DNA of 64,000 bases. Origin: an uncultured Paraprevotella sp. GTDB taxonomy: Bacteria; Bacteroidota; Bacteroidia; Bacteroidales; Bacteroidaceae. Each line of letters opens with the position of its first letter. The first letter of the stretch is position 1. The position numbers were made by a program, and so were the translations under genes. Positions 41,823-50,012 of this stretch are shown in pieces. The stretch lies in NCBI GenBank assembly GCA_900546665.1, contig URDY01000007.1:62001-126000 (forward strand). The letters are read 5' to 3'. Under the pieces are notes generated by a model. It searched no databases, was not told where the DNA came from, and was given only the letters and a program-made list of their open reading frames with translations.

Positions 41823-42095
41823 TTTTTTTGCTTTTTAAATCTGTAAAACAATCAATTGCTTATTAAAACACTGCAAAGGTATATACTTTTTTGATATGTT
41901 GTTCTCTTTTAACCAATTTTTTTTTGCTTTTTTCTCCTTGTTTTTTGTAATTATCTGAAATACAATAAGATATTAAGTGTTAAATTTTCAATTCTTTTTT
42001 TAGAGTCTAAGTGGTTGGGTGGTTCTATGGCATAAATTCTTTATAAAAGGCTTTCTTTTGGCCTGAAGAGTTTTTTTATGTTTGAAGAATATATG
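41823..42095. other. AT-rich divergent intergenic region
   Basis: A gap of about 300 bases between the small lipoprotein gene and mtaB, holding the two divergent -7 boxes. No ORF, RNA gene or strong repeat was seen in the rest. Confidence 0.5.
41874..41881 (-). promoter_or_regulatory. -7 box (TACCTTTG) for the small lipoprotein
   Basis: The plus strand reads CAAAGGTA; leader about 45 bases; no clear -33. Confidence 0.55.
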
Positions 42096-42103
42096 TACCT
42101 TTG
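42096..42103 (+). promoter_or_regulatory. -7 box (TACCTTTG) for mtaB
   Basis: Consensus box 28 bases before the ATG at 42132. Confidence 0.6.
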
Positions 42104-42131
42104 TAACATTAAAGTAATCTAGCAGCGGGAT

Positions 42132-43478
42132 ATGACAGATACATCTATATTAGAAGGAAAAAAAGCAGCTTATTTCACTCTGGGGTGTAAATTGAACTTT
42201 GCAGAGACTTCTTCTGTTGGCAAAATGTTGAAAGAAAAAGGTGTGCAGACAGTCCAGTCTGGAGAGCAGGCTGATATTTGTGTGGTTAATACATGTTCGG
42301 TAACAGAAGTGGCCGATCACAAATGCCGTCAGGCAATACATAAGATGATTAAGAATCATCCCGGTGCTTTTGTTGTGGTGACTGGGTGTTATGCCCAACT
42401 TAAACCTCAGCAGATAGGAGAGATTGATGGTGTGGATTTAGTGCTTGGAGCAGAGCAGAAAGGGGATTTGGTACGTTTTCTTGAAGAACGTTTGCCATTG
42501 CATGACCGTGGGGAACTTAACGGGACGGCGTGTCAGAGTGTGCTGGCTACTCCGGTAAAGGATATCCGTACTTTTGTACCTTCCTGTTCGGGGGATGACC
42601 GTACGAGGTATTTTCTGAAAGTGCAGGATGGGTGTGATTACTTCTGTTCCTATTGTACAATTCCTTTTGCCCGTGGACGCAGTCGTAATGGAACAGTTGC
42701 TTCTTTGGTAGATCAGGCCAGACAAGTGGCAGAAGATGGAGGAAAGGAGATAGTTCTGACCGGAGTAAATATTGGAGATTTTGGCAAAACAACAGGAGAA
42801 AGCTTTCTGGATCTGGTGAAAGCATTGGATCAGGTAGAGGGGATTGCTCGTTACAGAATCTCGTCAATAGAGCCTAATTTGCTGACTGACGACGTTTTGG
42901 AATACTGTGCACATTCACGTGCTTTTATGCCGCATTTTCATATTCCTCTGCAAAGTGGAAGTGACAGTGTGTTGAAGTTAATGCGCCGGCGTTATACAGC
43001 CGAGTTTTTCGCAGAAAAAATAGCCCGGGTGAAGGAGTTGATGCCGGATGCCTTTATTGGTGTGGATGTGATAGTGGGTATGCGCGGAGAGACGGACGAT
43101 TGCTTTGAAGAGACTTATCGTTTTCTAGAAAATCTGGATGTAAGCCAGTTGCATGTTTTCAGCTATTCGGAACGCCCCGGTACGCAGGCTCTAAAAATAA
43201 CACCAATAGTGTCACCGGAAGAGAAACATGTCAGAAGCCAAAGGCTGTTGGCACTGTCGGCTGCCAAGTTGAAAGAATTCTATTCACGGTATGTCGGAAA
43301 AGAATCTGTAGTTTTGTTGGAACGTTCCAAAAACAGTGAGGTCATGCATGGTTTTACTCCTAATTATATAAGGGTGGAAATGCCGGTATCCGGAACGTTG
43401 ACAGATAATGCACTGGTGAAGGTGCGGTTGGGTGAATATAATGCAGATGGTACTGCCTTGTGTGCTTCAGAAATATAA
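42132..43478 (+). CDS. mtaB: tRNA (t6A37) methylthiotransferase MtaB
   Basis: 448 residues. N-terminal UPF0004 domain with cluster cysteines (FTLGCKLNFAE, VVNTCSVTEVADHKC, VVTGCYAQ), then a radical-SAM domain (DGCDYFCSYCTIPFARGRSR, CxxxCxxC), and a C-terminal TRAM region (GKESVVLLERS...YIRVEMP). LGCKLN and VTEVAD point to MtaB (makes ms2t6A at position 37 of tRNAs reading ANN codons) rather than MiaB or RimO. It is 10 bases upstream of the glycosyltransferase. Confidence 0.93.
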   Translation: MTDTSILEGKKAAYFTLGCKLNFAETSSVGKMLKEKGVQTVQSGEQADICVVNTCSVTEVADHKCRQAIHKMIKNHPGAFVVVTGCYAQLKPQQIGEIDGVDLVLGAEQKGDLVRFLEERLPLHDRGELNGTACQSVLATPVKDIRTFVPSCSGDDRTRYFLKVQDGCDYFCSYCTIPFARGRSRNGTVASLVDQARQVAEDGGKEIVLTGVNIGDFGKTTGESFLDLVKALDQVEGIARYRISSIEPNLLTDDVLEYCAHSRAFMPHFHIPLQSGSDSVLKLMRRRYTAEFFAEKIARVKELMPDAFIGVDVIVGMRGETDDCFEETYRFLENLDVSQLHVFSYSERPGTQALKITPIVSPEEKHVRSQRLLALSAAKLKEFYSRYVGKESVVLLERSKNSEVMHGFTPNYIRVEMPVSGTLTDNALVKVRLGEYNADGTALCASEI

Positions 43479-43488
43479 TAATAGAGGA

Positions 43489-44502
43489 ATGGATAAGGTT
43501 GCAGTAGTGATATTGAACTGGAATGGAGCCGAACTGATGAAACGGTTTCTTCCGAGTGTTTTGAAATATACGCGAGGGCGTGTTTATGTGGCTGATAACG
43601 CTTCGACAGATCATTCACTCGATATGCTCAAAACTGATTTTCCGGATGTCGGTATTATTTGTCTCGATCAGAATTATGGCTTTGCAGAAGGGTATAACCG
43701 GGCGTTGGCTTCTGTGGAGGCTGAATATTTCGTTTTGCTTAATTCGGATGTTGAGTTGAAATCAGATTGGATTACGCCAATGCTGGAATACATGGAAGTT
43801 CATCCACAAGTGGCAGTATGTCAACCTAAAATATTAGGACAGACATCTCCTGATAGCTTCGAATATGCCGGCGCCTGTGGTGGTTTTCTGGATGCTTTGG
43901 GTTATCCGTATTGCAGAGGAAGAATCTTTAATTCTGTAGAGAAAGACAACGGGCAGTATGACAGTGTATTACCCATATTTTGGGCGACTGGTGCAGCCAT
44001 GATGGTCAGGGCACAGGTTTATAGAGATAATGGCGGTTTGGATGGGCGTTTCTTTGCTCATATGGAAGAGATTGATTTTTGTTGGCGGTTGCGGAGCAGG
44101 GGATATGGCATTGTTTGTATTCCGACGAGCGTGGTGTATCATGTGGGCGGCGGAACACTTCCGCAAAAAAATCCCAGAAAGACTTTCCTGAACTTTCGGA
44201 ACAATTTGTATATGTTGTACAAGAACTTGTCTGACGAACAGCTGAAATCTGTCATGCGTCAACGGGTATTGTTGGATATCTTGGCAGCTTTGCAGTTTTT
44301 GATGAAAGGTGAGTGGGGCAGTTCTAAGGCAATATTCGAAGCTTATCATGTATTTTATAAGAATAAGAAATCGTTTTTAAAATCGCGTCGTGAAAATATG
44401 GCCAAGACCATATTGAAAACGGTACCGGAACAATATCCGTACAGCATATTGTGGGAGTATTATGTCAGGCGTCATAAGACATTTGTGGAAATAAGAGATT
44501 AA
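43489..44502 (+). CDS. Family 2 glycosyltransferase (rhamnosyltransferase-like)
   Basis: 337 residues from the ATG at 43489, preceded by AGAGGA; the upstream in-frame ATG at 43432 lies inside mtaB. GT-A core: VAVVILNWNGAELMKRFLPSV, VYVADNASTDHSLDML, YGFAEGYNRAL, YFVLLNSDVELK (metal-binding DxD equivalent NSD), GAAMMVRAQVYRDNGGLDGRFFAHMEEIDFCWRLRSRGY. The pattern matches the wbbL/rfbF-like transferases of cell-surface glycans. A single hydrophobic stretch near the C-terminus may touch the membrane. Acceptor unknown; the link to mtaB is only positional. Confidence 0.9.
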   Translation: MDKVAVVILNWNGAELMKRFLPSVLKYTRGRVYVADNASTDHSLDMLKTDFPDVGIICLDQNYGFAEGYNRALASVEAEYFVLLNSDVELKSDWITPMLEYMEVHPQVAVCQPKILGQTSPDSFEYAGACGGFLDALGYPYCRGRIFNSVEKDNGQYDSVLPIFWATGAAMMVRAQVYRDNGGLDGRFFAHMEEIDFCWRLRSRGYGIVCIPTSVVYHVGGGTLPQKNPRKTFLNFRNNLYMLYKNLSDEQLKSVMRQRVLLDILAALQFLMKGEWGSSKAIFEAYHVFYKNKKSFLKSRRENMAKTILKTVPEQYPYSILWEYYVRRHKTFVEIRD

Positions 44503-44532
44503 TAATTATATTTTTGTTTTTTTAGCAGAAAA

Positions 44533-44564
44533 TTTGTTTGCGAATAAAAAAAATAGTATATTTG
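44533..44564 (+). promoter_or_regulatory. Promoter for the GldB-like operon
   Basis: TTTG at 44533-44536, 20 bases, TATATTTG at 44557-44564. A perfect pair, 26 bases before the TTG start. Confidence 0.78.
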
Positions 44565-44590
44565 CTTTTGAATTTAACAAATAATAAGAT

Positions 44591-45598
44591 TTGAAACGTC
44601 AATCGCTAATATTGTTTTGTTTATTGTTAATTTTGTCTTCTTGTCAGTGGCATTTCAGTTCTTGGTTTTCAGATGAAACCGGTCAGGAAGGCAAAATTTA
44701 CCGTTATGACCGTCTTGTAGATGAATTTGTGTCGCTGAACAGTTTTTCGGCTCTTCAGCGTATGAATACGGAATATCCTCAGGAAACTCGTCTCCTGATA
44801 GAGGATGTGTTGGAAATAGGCCATGTTCAGGACAGTCATATAGAACAGCGTTTGCGCGAATTTTATCTGGATTCAACAATGCAGGTCTTGTTCGAGGCAG
44901 TACATCAGGAATTTGGTGATTTGCATCGTGAAGAGGCAGAATTGGGTAGGGTCTTCAAGAAACTTAAGGATATAGATCCTGATTTCTGCATTCCTCATCT
45001 GTATTCTCAAATATCAGGCTTGAATCAGAGTATTGTAGTAGGTGACAGTGTATTGGGGATCAGCCTGGATAAATATTTGGGTGAGGATTTTCCTTTGTAC
45101 AAGAAATATTATTATGCTTGTCAGCGCCGTCAGTTTAAGCGTGAACGCATTGTGCCGGATGTACTTTATTATTATTTGAGTAATGAGTATCCTTTGTCAT
45201 TGACGCATAATCATACCTTCCTGGATTTTATGGTAGACTATGGTAAGTTGACCTGGGTCGTAGCCAAGTTGAGAAATGTGTCGCCTTTTGAGCAGGCAGG
45301 CATATCTGAAGAAAGAGAACAGCTTTACCGTCAATATGAGCAGACCGGGTGGCAATGGATCATGCAGCATGATGCCTTGCAGACAACAGATCTTACGGTG
45401 ATACGTGAGTTTATGGCACCACGGCCGCAAGGTGGTGAAAGAGTGGCCGGAATGCCCGGACAGATCGGTATCTGGTACGGGATAAAAATAGTTGATAGTT
45501 TTATGAAAAAGAATTCCGATGTGACCATAAAAGATTTATTGTATATGACAGACTATCGTGCTCTTTATGAGAAATCGGCATTTAAACTGAAAAAATAG
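44591..45598 (+). CDS. GldB-like lipoprotein, TTG start
   Basis: 335 residues. Start is TTG 44591: an in-frame stop lies two codons upstream (44585-44587) and the signal peptide begins right here. Lipobox ILSSC (Cys18). The mature part (IYRYDRLVDEFVSLNSFSALQRMNTEYP, FGDLHREEAELGRVFKKLKDIDPDF, ISGLNQSIVVGDSVLGISLDKYLGEDFPLYK, LPFKRERI-like QFKRERIVPDVLYYYLSNEYPL, MPGQIGIWYGIKIVDSFMKKNSDVTIKDLL) follows the family annotated as gliding lipoprotein GldB. Bacteroides do not glide, so its role here is unknown. First gene of a three-gene run. Confidence 0.82.
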   Translation: MKRQSLILFCLLLILSSCQWHFSSWFSDETGQEGKIYRYDRLVDEFVSLNSFSALQRMNTEYPQETRLLIEDVLEIGHVQDSHIEQRLREFYLDSTMQVLFEAVHQEFGDLHREEAELGRVFKKLKDIDPDFCIPHLYSQISGLNQSIVVGDSVLGISLDKYLGEDFPLYKKYYYACQRRQFKRERIVPDVLYYYLSNEYPLSLTHNHTFLDFMVDYGKLTWVVAKLRNVSPFEQAGISEEREQLYRQYEQTGWQWIMQHDALQTTDLTVIREFMAPRPQGGERVAGMPGQIGIWYGIKIVDSFMKKNSDVTIKDLLYMTDYRALYEKSAFKLKK

Positions 45599-45604
45599 AA
45601 ACAG

Positions 45605-46312
45605 ATGGAAACTGCTTTATATTTGATTCCTGTAACATTGGGTGAAACTCCGGTGTCGCAGGTCCTTCCTGATTATAATAGGGAAATGATCTTGCAGATC
45701 AAACATTTTATTGTGGAAGACATACGTTCAGCCCGACGTTTTTTGAAGAAGGTGGACAAGAATATAGATATAGACAGTCTGACATTTTTTTCAATCGGCA
45801 AGCATGCATCGCATGATGATTACGTATCATATCTCAAACCTTTGGAACAAGGGGTTTCTATGGGGATTATTTCTGAGGCTGGTTGTCCGGCTGTAGCAGA
45901 TCCAGGAGCAGATATTGTAGCAATAGCGCAGCGTAAAGGGTTGCGGGTAATTCCTTTAGTGGGTCCGTCTTCTATTATTTTGTCTGTGATGGCATCTGGT
46001 TTCAACGGGCAAAGCTTTGCTTTTAACGGTTATCTGCCGATAGATGCGTCAGACCGGACACGCAAGATTAAAATACTAGAACAGAGGGTGTATGCGGAAC
46101 ATCAGACACAGATTTTTATAGAGACTCCTTATCGCAATGCCAAATTGTTTGCAGAAATCTTGCAGACTTGTAAGCCACAGACAAGGTTGTGTGTGGCTGC
46201 GGGCATTACTTGTGCAGAGGAATATATAAAAACTCATTCCATTCAGGAGTGGAAAAAAATGACGTTGCCAGATCTTTCAAAAATCCCTGCAATATTTCTG
46301 ATCTATAAATAA
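45605..46312 (+). CDS. RsmI-like SAM-dependent (tetrapyrrole-type) methyltransferase, short form
   Basis: 235 residues. The tetrapyrrole-methylase fold is visible in MGIISEAGCPAVADPGADIVAIAQRKGLRVIPLVGPSSIILSVMASGFNGQSFAFNGYLPI, the region that in RsmI binds SAM and 16S rRNA C1402. It lacks the usual N-terminal GTLYVVPTPIGN signature (here LYLIPVTLGETPVSQVLPDYN) and is about 45 residues shorter than RsmI, so it is probably a Bacteroidetes-specific paralogue whose target need not be C1402. 6 bases after the GldB-like gene. Confidence 0.85.
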   Translation: METALYLIPVTLGETPVSQVLPDYNREMILQIKHFIVEDIRSARRFLKKVDKNIDIDSLTFFSIGKHASHDDYVSYLKPLEQGVSMGIISEAGCPAVADPGADIVAIAQRKGLRVIPLVGPSSIILSVMASGFNGQSFAFNGYLPIDASDRTRKIKILEQRVYAEHQTQIFIETPYRNAKLFAEILQTCKPQTRLCVAAGITCAEEYIKTHSIQEWKKMTLPDLSKIPAIFLIYK

Positions 46313-46347
46313 TGGTCTAAATTTGAAACTAAACTGGAATTATTTAA

Positions 46348-47637
46348 ATGCAATATATTAAAAGACTTTGTTATTTATGTATGCTGATGCTGTTTGTCAG
46401 CTGTAAGTCTGCTGGTATGTTGCAGGTTTCTGGCGATGGAAAGAAAAGTATCCAGAGACTGTCTTCGGATACATTGTTTATGAACTATTTGAAGTCAAAG
46501 AATCTACCTATAGTGGCAGGTAATCAGTTGACTTTGTTGACTTCTGGAGAAGATAAGTTCAGGCTTCTTTTTGAAGATATCCGTAAGGCACGCCATCATA
46601 TCCATCTGGAATATTTTAATTTCCGGAATGACTCCATTGGTTATGCTTTGTTTTCCTTGCTTAGTGAGAAGGCAAAACAAGGGGTGGATGTGCGGGTAAT
46701 TTTTGATGATTTCGGTAATAAGTCGAATAACCGGCCTTTGAAAAAACGCCATTTGCGGCTTCTTAACGAGAGAGGAGTAGAGATTATTCAGTTTGATCCT
46801 ATAGCTTTTCCCTATGTGAATCATGTATTCAGTCGTGATCATCAGAAAATCGCTGTCATAGATGGTCTGACTGGTTATGTGGGAGGGATGAATGTAGCTG
46901 ATTATTATATTAAAGGATTGGAAGAAGTCGGCGAATGGCATGATGTGCATTTGCGTATAGAAGGGCCTGTCGTGAAGGAGCTTCAAAAGGACTTTCTGGT
47001 AATGTGGAATAAGGAAACCGGACAAGATCTTTTGTTGGAAACATATTTGCCCGAAACTCCGGAAACTGTATCTGACAGTTTGAGTAGCGGGCGTCGTGTG
47101 GCTATAGTTCAGCGTGTACCTCATTCAGCTCCTAAGATCATGCGTCAGTGTTATATTGCAGCTATTAAATCTGCACGTGATTCGGTCAGAATTATCAATC
47201 CTTATTTTGTTCCACCGTTGAGAATCAGGCGAGCTTTGAAAAATGCAGTTCAACGTGGTGTGAAAGTTGAAATCATGATTCCGGGAAAATCGGATATACC
47301 TTTCACTCCTGAGGCTGGTTTTTATTATGCTAATAAAATGCGAAAATATGGAGCGCAGGTCTATGTTTTCAATAATGGGTTTCATCATTCAAAGGTGATG
47401 ATGATAGATGGGCTTTATTCAACAGTCGGAAGTACGAATCTGGACAGTCGCAGTCTGCGTCATGATTATGAGGTCAATGCTTTTGTTTTTGATAAGACGC
47501 TTACTGCTGAACTTGATGCCATGTTTCATCATGATTTGTCGTATTGTAAACTTTATACAAAGGAGGAGCATGCCGATAAGGGGGTATGGAGACGTTTTGT
47601 GGGTTGGTTTGCTCATTTGTTCACCTTATTGTTATAG
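46348..47637 (+). CDS. cls: Phospholipase D-type cardiolipin synthase, lipoprotein-like N-terminus
   Basis: 429 residues with two HKD motifs: HQK at 165-167 (HxKxxxxD) and HSK at 347-349 with Asp354 and following GSTNLDSRS. PLD-type synthases join phosphatidylglycerol units into cardiolipin. The N-terminus is a signal peptide with lipobox FVSC (MLMLFVSCKSAG), unlike E. coli ClsA with two membrane helices, so this copy would be outside the cytoplasm, anchored by lipid. It follows the RsmI-like gene by 35 bases. Confidence 0.88.
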   Translation: MQYIKRLCYLCMLMLFVSCKSAGMLQVSGDGKKSIQRLSSDTLFMNYLKSKNLPIVAGNQLTLLTSGEDKFRLLFEDIRKARHHIHLEYFNFRNDSIGYALFSLLSEKAKQGVDVRVIFDDFGNKSNNRPLKKRHLRLLNERGVEIIQFDPIAFPYVNHVFSRDHQKIAVIDGLTGYVGGMNVADYYIKGLEEVGEWHDVHLRIEGPVVKELQKDFLVMWNKETGQDLLLETYLPETPETVSDSLSSGRRVAIVQRVPHSAPKIMRQCYIAAIKSARDSVRIINPYFVPPLRIRRALKNAVQRGVKVEIMIPGKSDIPFTPEAGFYYANKMRKYGAQVYVFNNGFHHSKVMMIDGLYSTVGSTNLDSRSLRHDYEVNAFVFDKTLTAELDAMFHHDLSYCKLYTKEEHADKGVWRRFVGWFAHLFTLLL

Positions 47638-47867
47638 ATTTAAGGACAAGACTGGAAGAAAATGCCAATCCCCTTTTATTGTCGGGGTTTGAAAACGGAC
47701 GTATTTGCTAATATTTTATATATCAGACGGGATTAAGTTTAAATTATATAAAAGTAAGCAGATTAAAGTTTTATGGTCAGAAATGAACCATTTTACTTCC
47801 TATTCAGACAATAGCTTATTCATGAGAAATGGTGATATTTGTGGCGAGCAATAAAAGAATAAGAATT

Positions 47868-48065
47868 ATGAGCAACACCATTTCATCTAATATCACGAGT
47901 TTGTGTTCAGTCCTTTCAAAACTTGGACGTAGTACATTTGATGAACTTCAGAAAGCGACCAGGCTGAAAGATACAGATCTTTGTTTGGCTATCTGTTCTC
48001 TTGTGAATGATGGCAGACTGAGTTTGCAACGTTTTCATAATGCCGTATATTATGAATTAAAGTAG
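47868..48065 (+). CDS. Small winged-helix protein (DUF2582-like)
   Basis: 65 residues from the ATG at 47868; the longer frame from 47829 would run through a possible -7 box (GATATTTG, 47834-47841). SNITSLCSVLSKLGRSTFDELQKATRLKDTDLCLAICSLVNDGRLSLQRFHNAVYYELK is one winged helix-turn-helix of the DUF2582 family found in Bacteroidetes. It may bind DNA or another protein. The 190 bases upstream carry no other gene; a strong terminator follows. Confidence 0.8.
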   Translation: MSNTISSNITSLCSVLSKLGRSTFDELQKATRLKDTDLCLAICSLVNDGRLSLQRFHNAVYYELK

Positions 48066-48084
48066 TATAGGGATAAAAATATTC

Positions 48085-48131
48085 GGGACGTGTAAAACTC
48101 TTTTTTTCGGAGATTTTACACGTCCCTTTTG
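48085..48131. terminator. Intrinsic terminator between the winged-helix and MFS genes
   Basis: Perfect 13-base-pair stem (48085-48097 with 48114-48126), 16-base loop, followed by TTTT; also usable by the converging MFS gene. Confidence 0.85.
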
Positions 48132-48149
48132 ATATGATCAAATCTTTTT

Positions 48150-49304
48150 TTATTGATTGGTTGATGCGTATTTCTTACAGAATAATCCAGTAGATACAAG
48201 ACCTAATGCAACAAATAAGATTCCTACCAGAGCTGGATATTCATAAGTAAGTCCGGCACGAATCGGAAGTCCTCCGCAGTATGCTCCAACAGCATTGCCC
48301 AGATTGAAAGCAATTTGCACCATGGCTGCTCCCATCAGTTCGCCGCCTTTAGAATAACGGATAAATAGAAGTTGCTGGGGAGACGATACGCCAAAAAGGC
48401 AAGCCGTACATACACACATGGCTAATACTGCTATGATGGCATGATGAGATGCCATGAATACAGTAAGGAGTCCGGCGAGCATGAGTATTTGAATACCAAA
48501 GATTGTTCGTCCGGGTGTATATTTATCTGAAAGTTTACCGCCAAGCAGATTGCCTATACACATGCTTCCACCTGCTAAAATCATAAGCATGGTGATTTCT
48601 GATGTAGCGAATCCGGCAACATGGTTCATAAGCGGACTGATATAGCTGTACCAGCAGAAAATTCCTCCATTACCCAATGTGGTAGTAGCGGCAATAAGCC
48701 ATGGAGCCGGATGTTTCAAAAAGCGGAATTGTCCTTTGAACCCTGTATCCGGCAATGGTTCCATTCGTGGTATCCAACGGTATAGAAAATAAAAGGTGAA
48801 AAGTCCCCAAAAACTGTTGAAAACAAATACACCTCTCCATGATATGATATCACTTAGCCAGGTTCCTACAGGAATGCCTATCAAATTAGCCACTGTCATA
48901 CCTGAACACATAATGGCTATAGCTGATGAACTTTTGCCGCGTGGGGCCAGTCGGTCAGCCACAATTGACCCTACGCCGAAATAAGCACCATGAGGCAGTC
49001 CGGAGATGAATCTGCATAGGATAGCCTGGGTAAGAGATGCTGAAAACGACATCAATAGATTACCTGTAAAGTAAATCAGCATAAGGGCTAGCAAAATCTG
49101 GTGTAGCGGACGTTTGCGGGCTATTAAAATGACCAGTGGTGCTCCGAAACAGACTCCAATAGCATAAGCGGAAATCAGAAAACCGGCTTGTGGAATATTA
49201 CATTGCAGGGTTTGTGCTGTATATGGTAATATACTCATCATGACAAATTCGGACATGCCGAGTCCGAATGTACCAAAGGCTAACGCCGTAAGACTTTTTT
49301 TCAT
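48150..49304 (-). CDS. MFS efflux transporter (AraJ/YdhP-like, DHA1 family)
   Basis: 384 residues with 12 predicted membrane helices. ALAFGTFGLGMSEFVMMSILPYTAQTLQ and SGLPHGAYFGVGSIVADRLAP are signatures of the DHA1 drug/sugar efflux group; GIPVGTWLSDIISWRGVFVFNSFWGL is motif C-like. Substrate unknown. It lies 36 bases after the amidase gene on the same strand and may be read through from it. Confidence 0.9.
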   Translation of the reverse strand: MKKSLTALAFGTFGLGMSEFVMMSILPYTAQTLQCNIPQAGFLISAYAIGVCFGAPLVILIARKRPLHQILLALMLIYFTGNLLMSFSASLTQAILCRFISGLPHGAYFGVGSIVADRLAPRGKSSSAIAIMCSGMTVANLIGIPVGTWLSDIISWRGVFVFNSFWGLFTFYFLYRWIPRMEPLPDTGFKGQFRFLKHPAPWLIAATTTLGNGGIFCWYSYISPLMNHVAGFATSEITMLMILAGGSMCIGNLLGGKLSDKYTPGRTIFGIQILMLAGLLTVFMASHHAIIAVLAMCVCTACLFGVSSPQQLLFIRYSKGGELMGAAMVQIAFNLGNAVGAYCGGLPIRAGLTYEYPALVGILFVALGLVSTGLFCKKYASTNQ

Positions 49305-49340
49305 ATTGTGGATTTTATTAAATGCCAGGGAGAGATCTTG

Positions 49341-49994
49341 TTAGTGTGAGATTTCTGTGTAATATTGTTGAAAGGCATTATACAGGCATCTGGCCAGTTC
49401 TTTTTGTCCCTTCTTGGATTTGAGATAATTTTCTTCTTCTTTATTGGATATGAAGCCTATTTCTGTCAGTATGCTGGGCATTCTGGTTTTTCTCAAAACA
49501 GCGAAATTGGCAGTTTTTACCCCTCTGTTTTTTCTGCCGGCTTCATAGGTGTATTGGATTTGTATGAGTCTGGCCAGACGTTCGCTCCTGCTCCCTCGGG
49601 CTGATGGATGAATAAATGTTTCAGTGCCTTCAGCCCAACCTCGGGCTGAATTGGCATGGATGGACATAAAAAGATCCGCATTGAAAAAGTTGGCCATACC
49701 GGCTCTATCGTCCAGTGAAACATATTCATCGTCAGTACGGGTCATGATAACTTCTACATTTTTACAGTTTTTTCTGATCAGTTTACTGAATCGTCGGGCT
49801 GTTTGTATGGTCAAGTCTTTTTCGTGGGATTTTCTGCCGGACGCTCCCAGGTCTCTTCCACCGTGGCCGGCATCAATGACCAGAACGAAAGGAGGTCTGT
49901 TTGCATGACGAGACGTTCGGCAACTCGTCGTAACCAAAGTGAGCAGGCATAATGTCAGAAAGGTAAGAACCTGCCAGATGTTATAAGATTTCAT
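49341..49994 (-). CDS. N-acetylmuramoyl-L-alanine amidase (Amidase_3)
   Basis: 217 residues. Signal peptide ending near TTSCRTSR; LLTLVTTSC is a lipobox, so it may be a lipoprotein. Zinc amidase motifs: LVIDAGHGGRDLGASG (His), HEKDLTIQTARR (Glu), LFMSIHANSARGW (His), ILTEIGFISNKEEE (catalytic Glu). It cleaves the bond between MurNAc and the stem peptide in murein, probably at septa. There is no LysM or AMIN domain. It starts 18 bases after the coiled-coil gene, so both are in one operon. Confidence 0.92.
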   Translation of the reverse strand: MKSYNIWQVLTFLTLCLLTLVTTSCRTSRHANRPPFVLVIDAGHGGRDLGASGRKSHEKDLTIQTARRFSKLIRKNCKNVEVIMTRTDDEYVSLDDRAGMANFFNADLFMSIHANSARGWAEGTETFIHPSARGSRSERLARLIQIQYTYEAGRKNRGVKTANFAVLRKTRMPSILTEIGFISNKEEENYLKSKKGQKELARCLYNAFQQYYTEISH

Positions 49995-50012
49995 CTTGTC
50001 GTATATTCTTTA

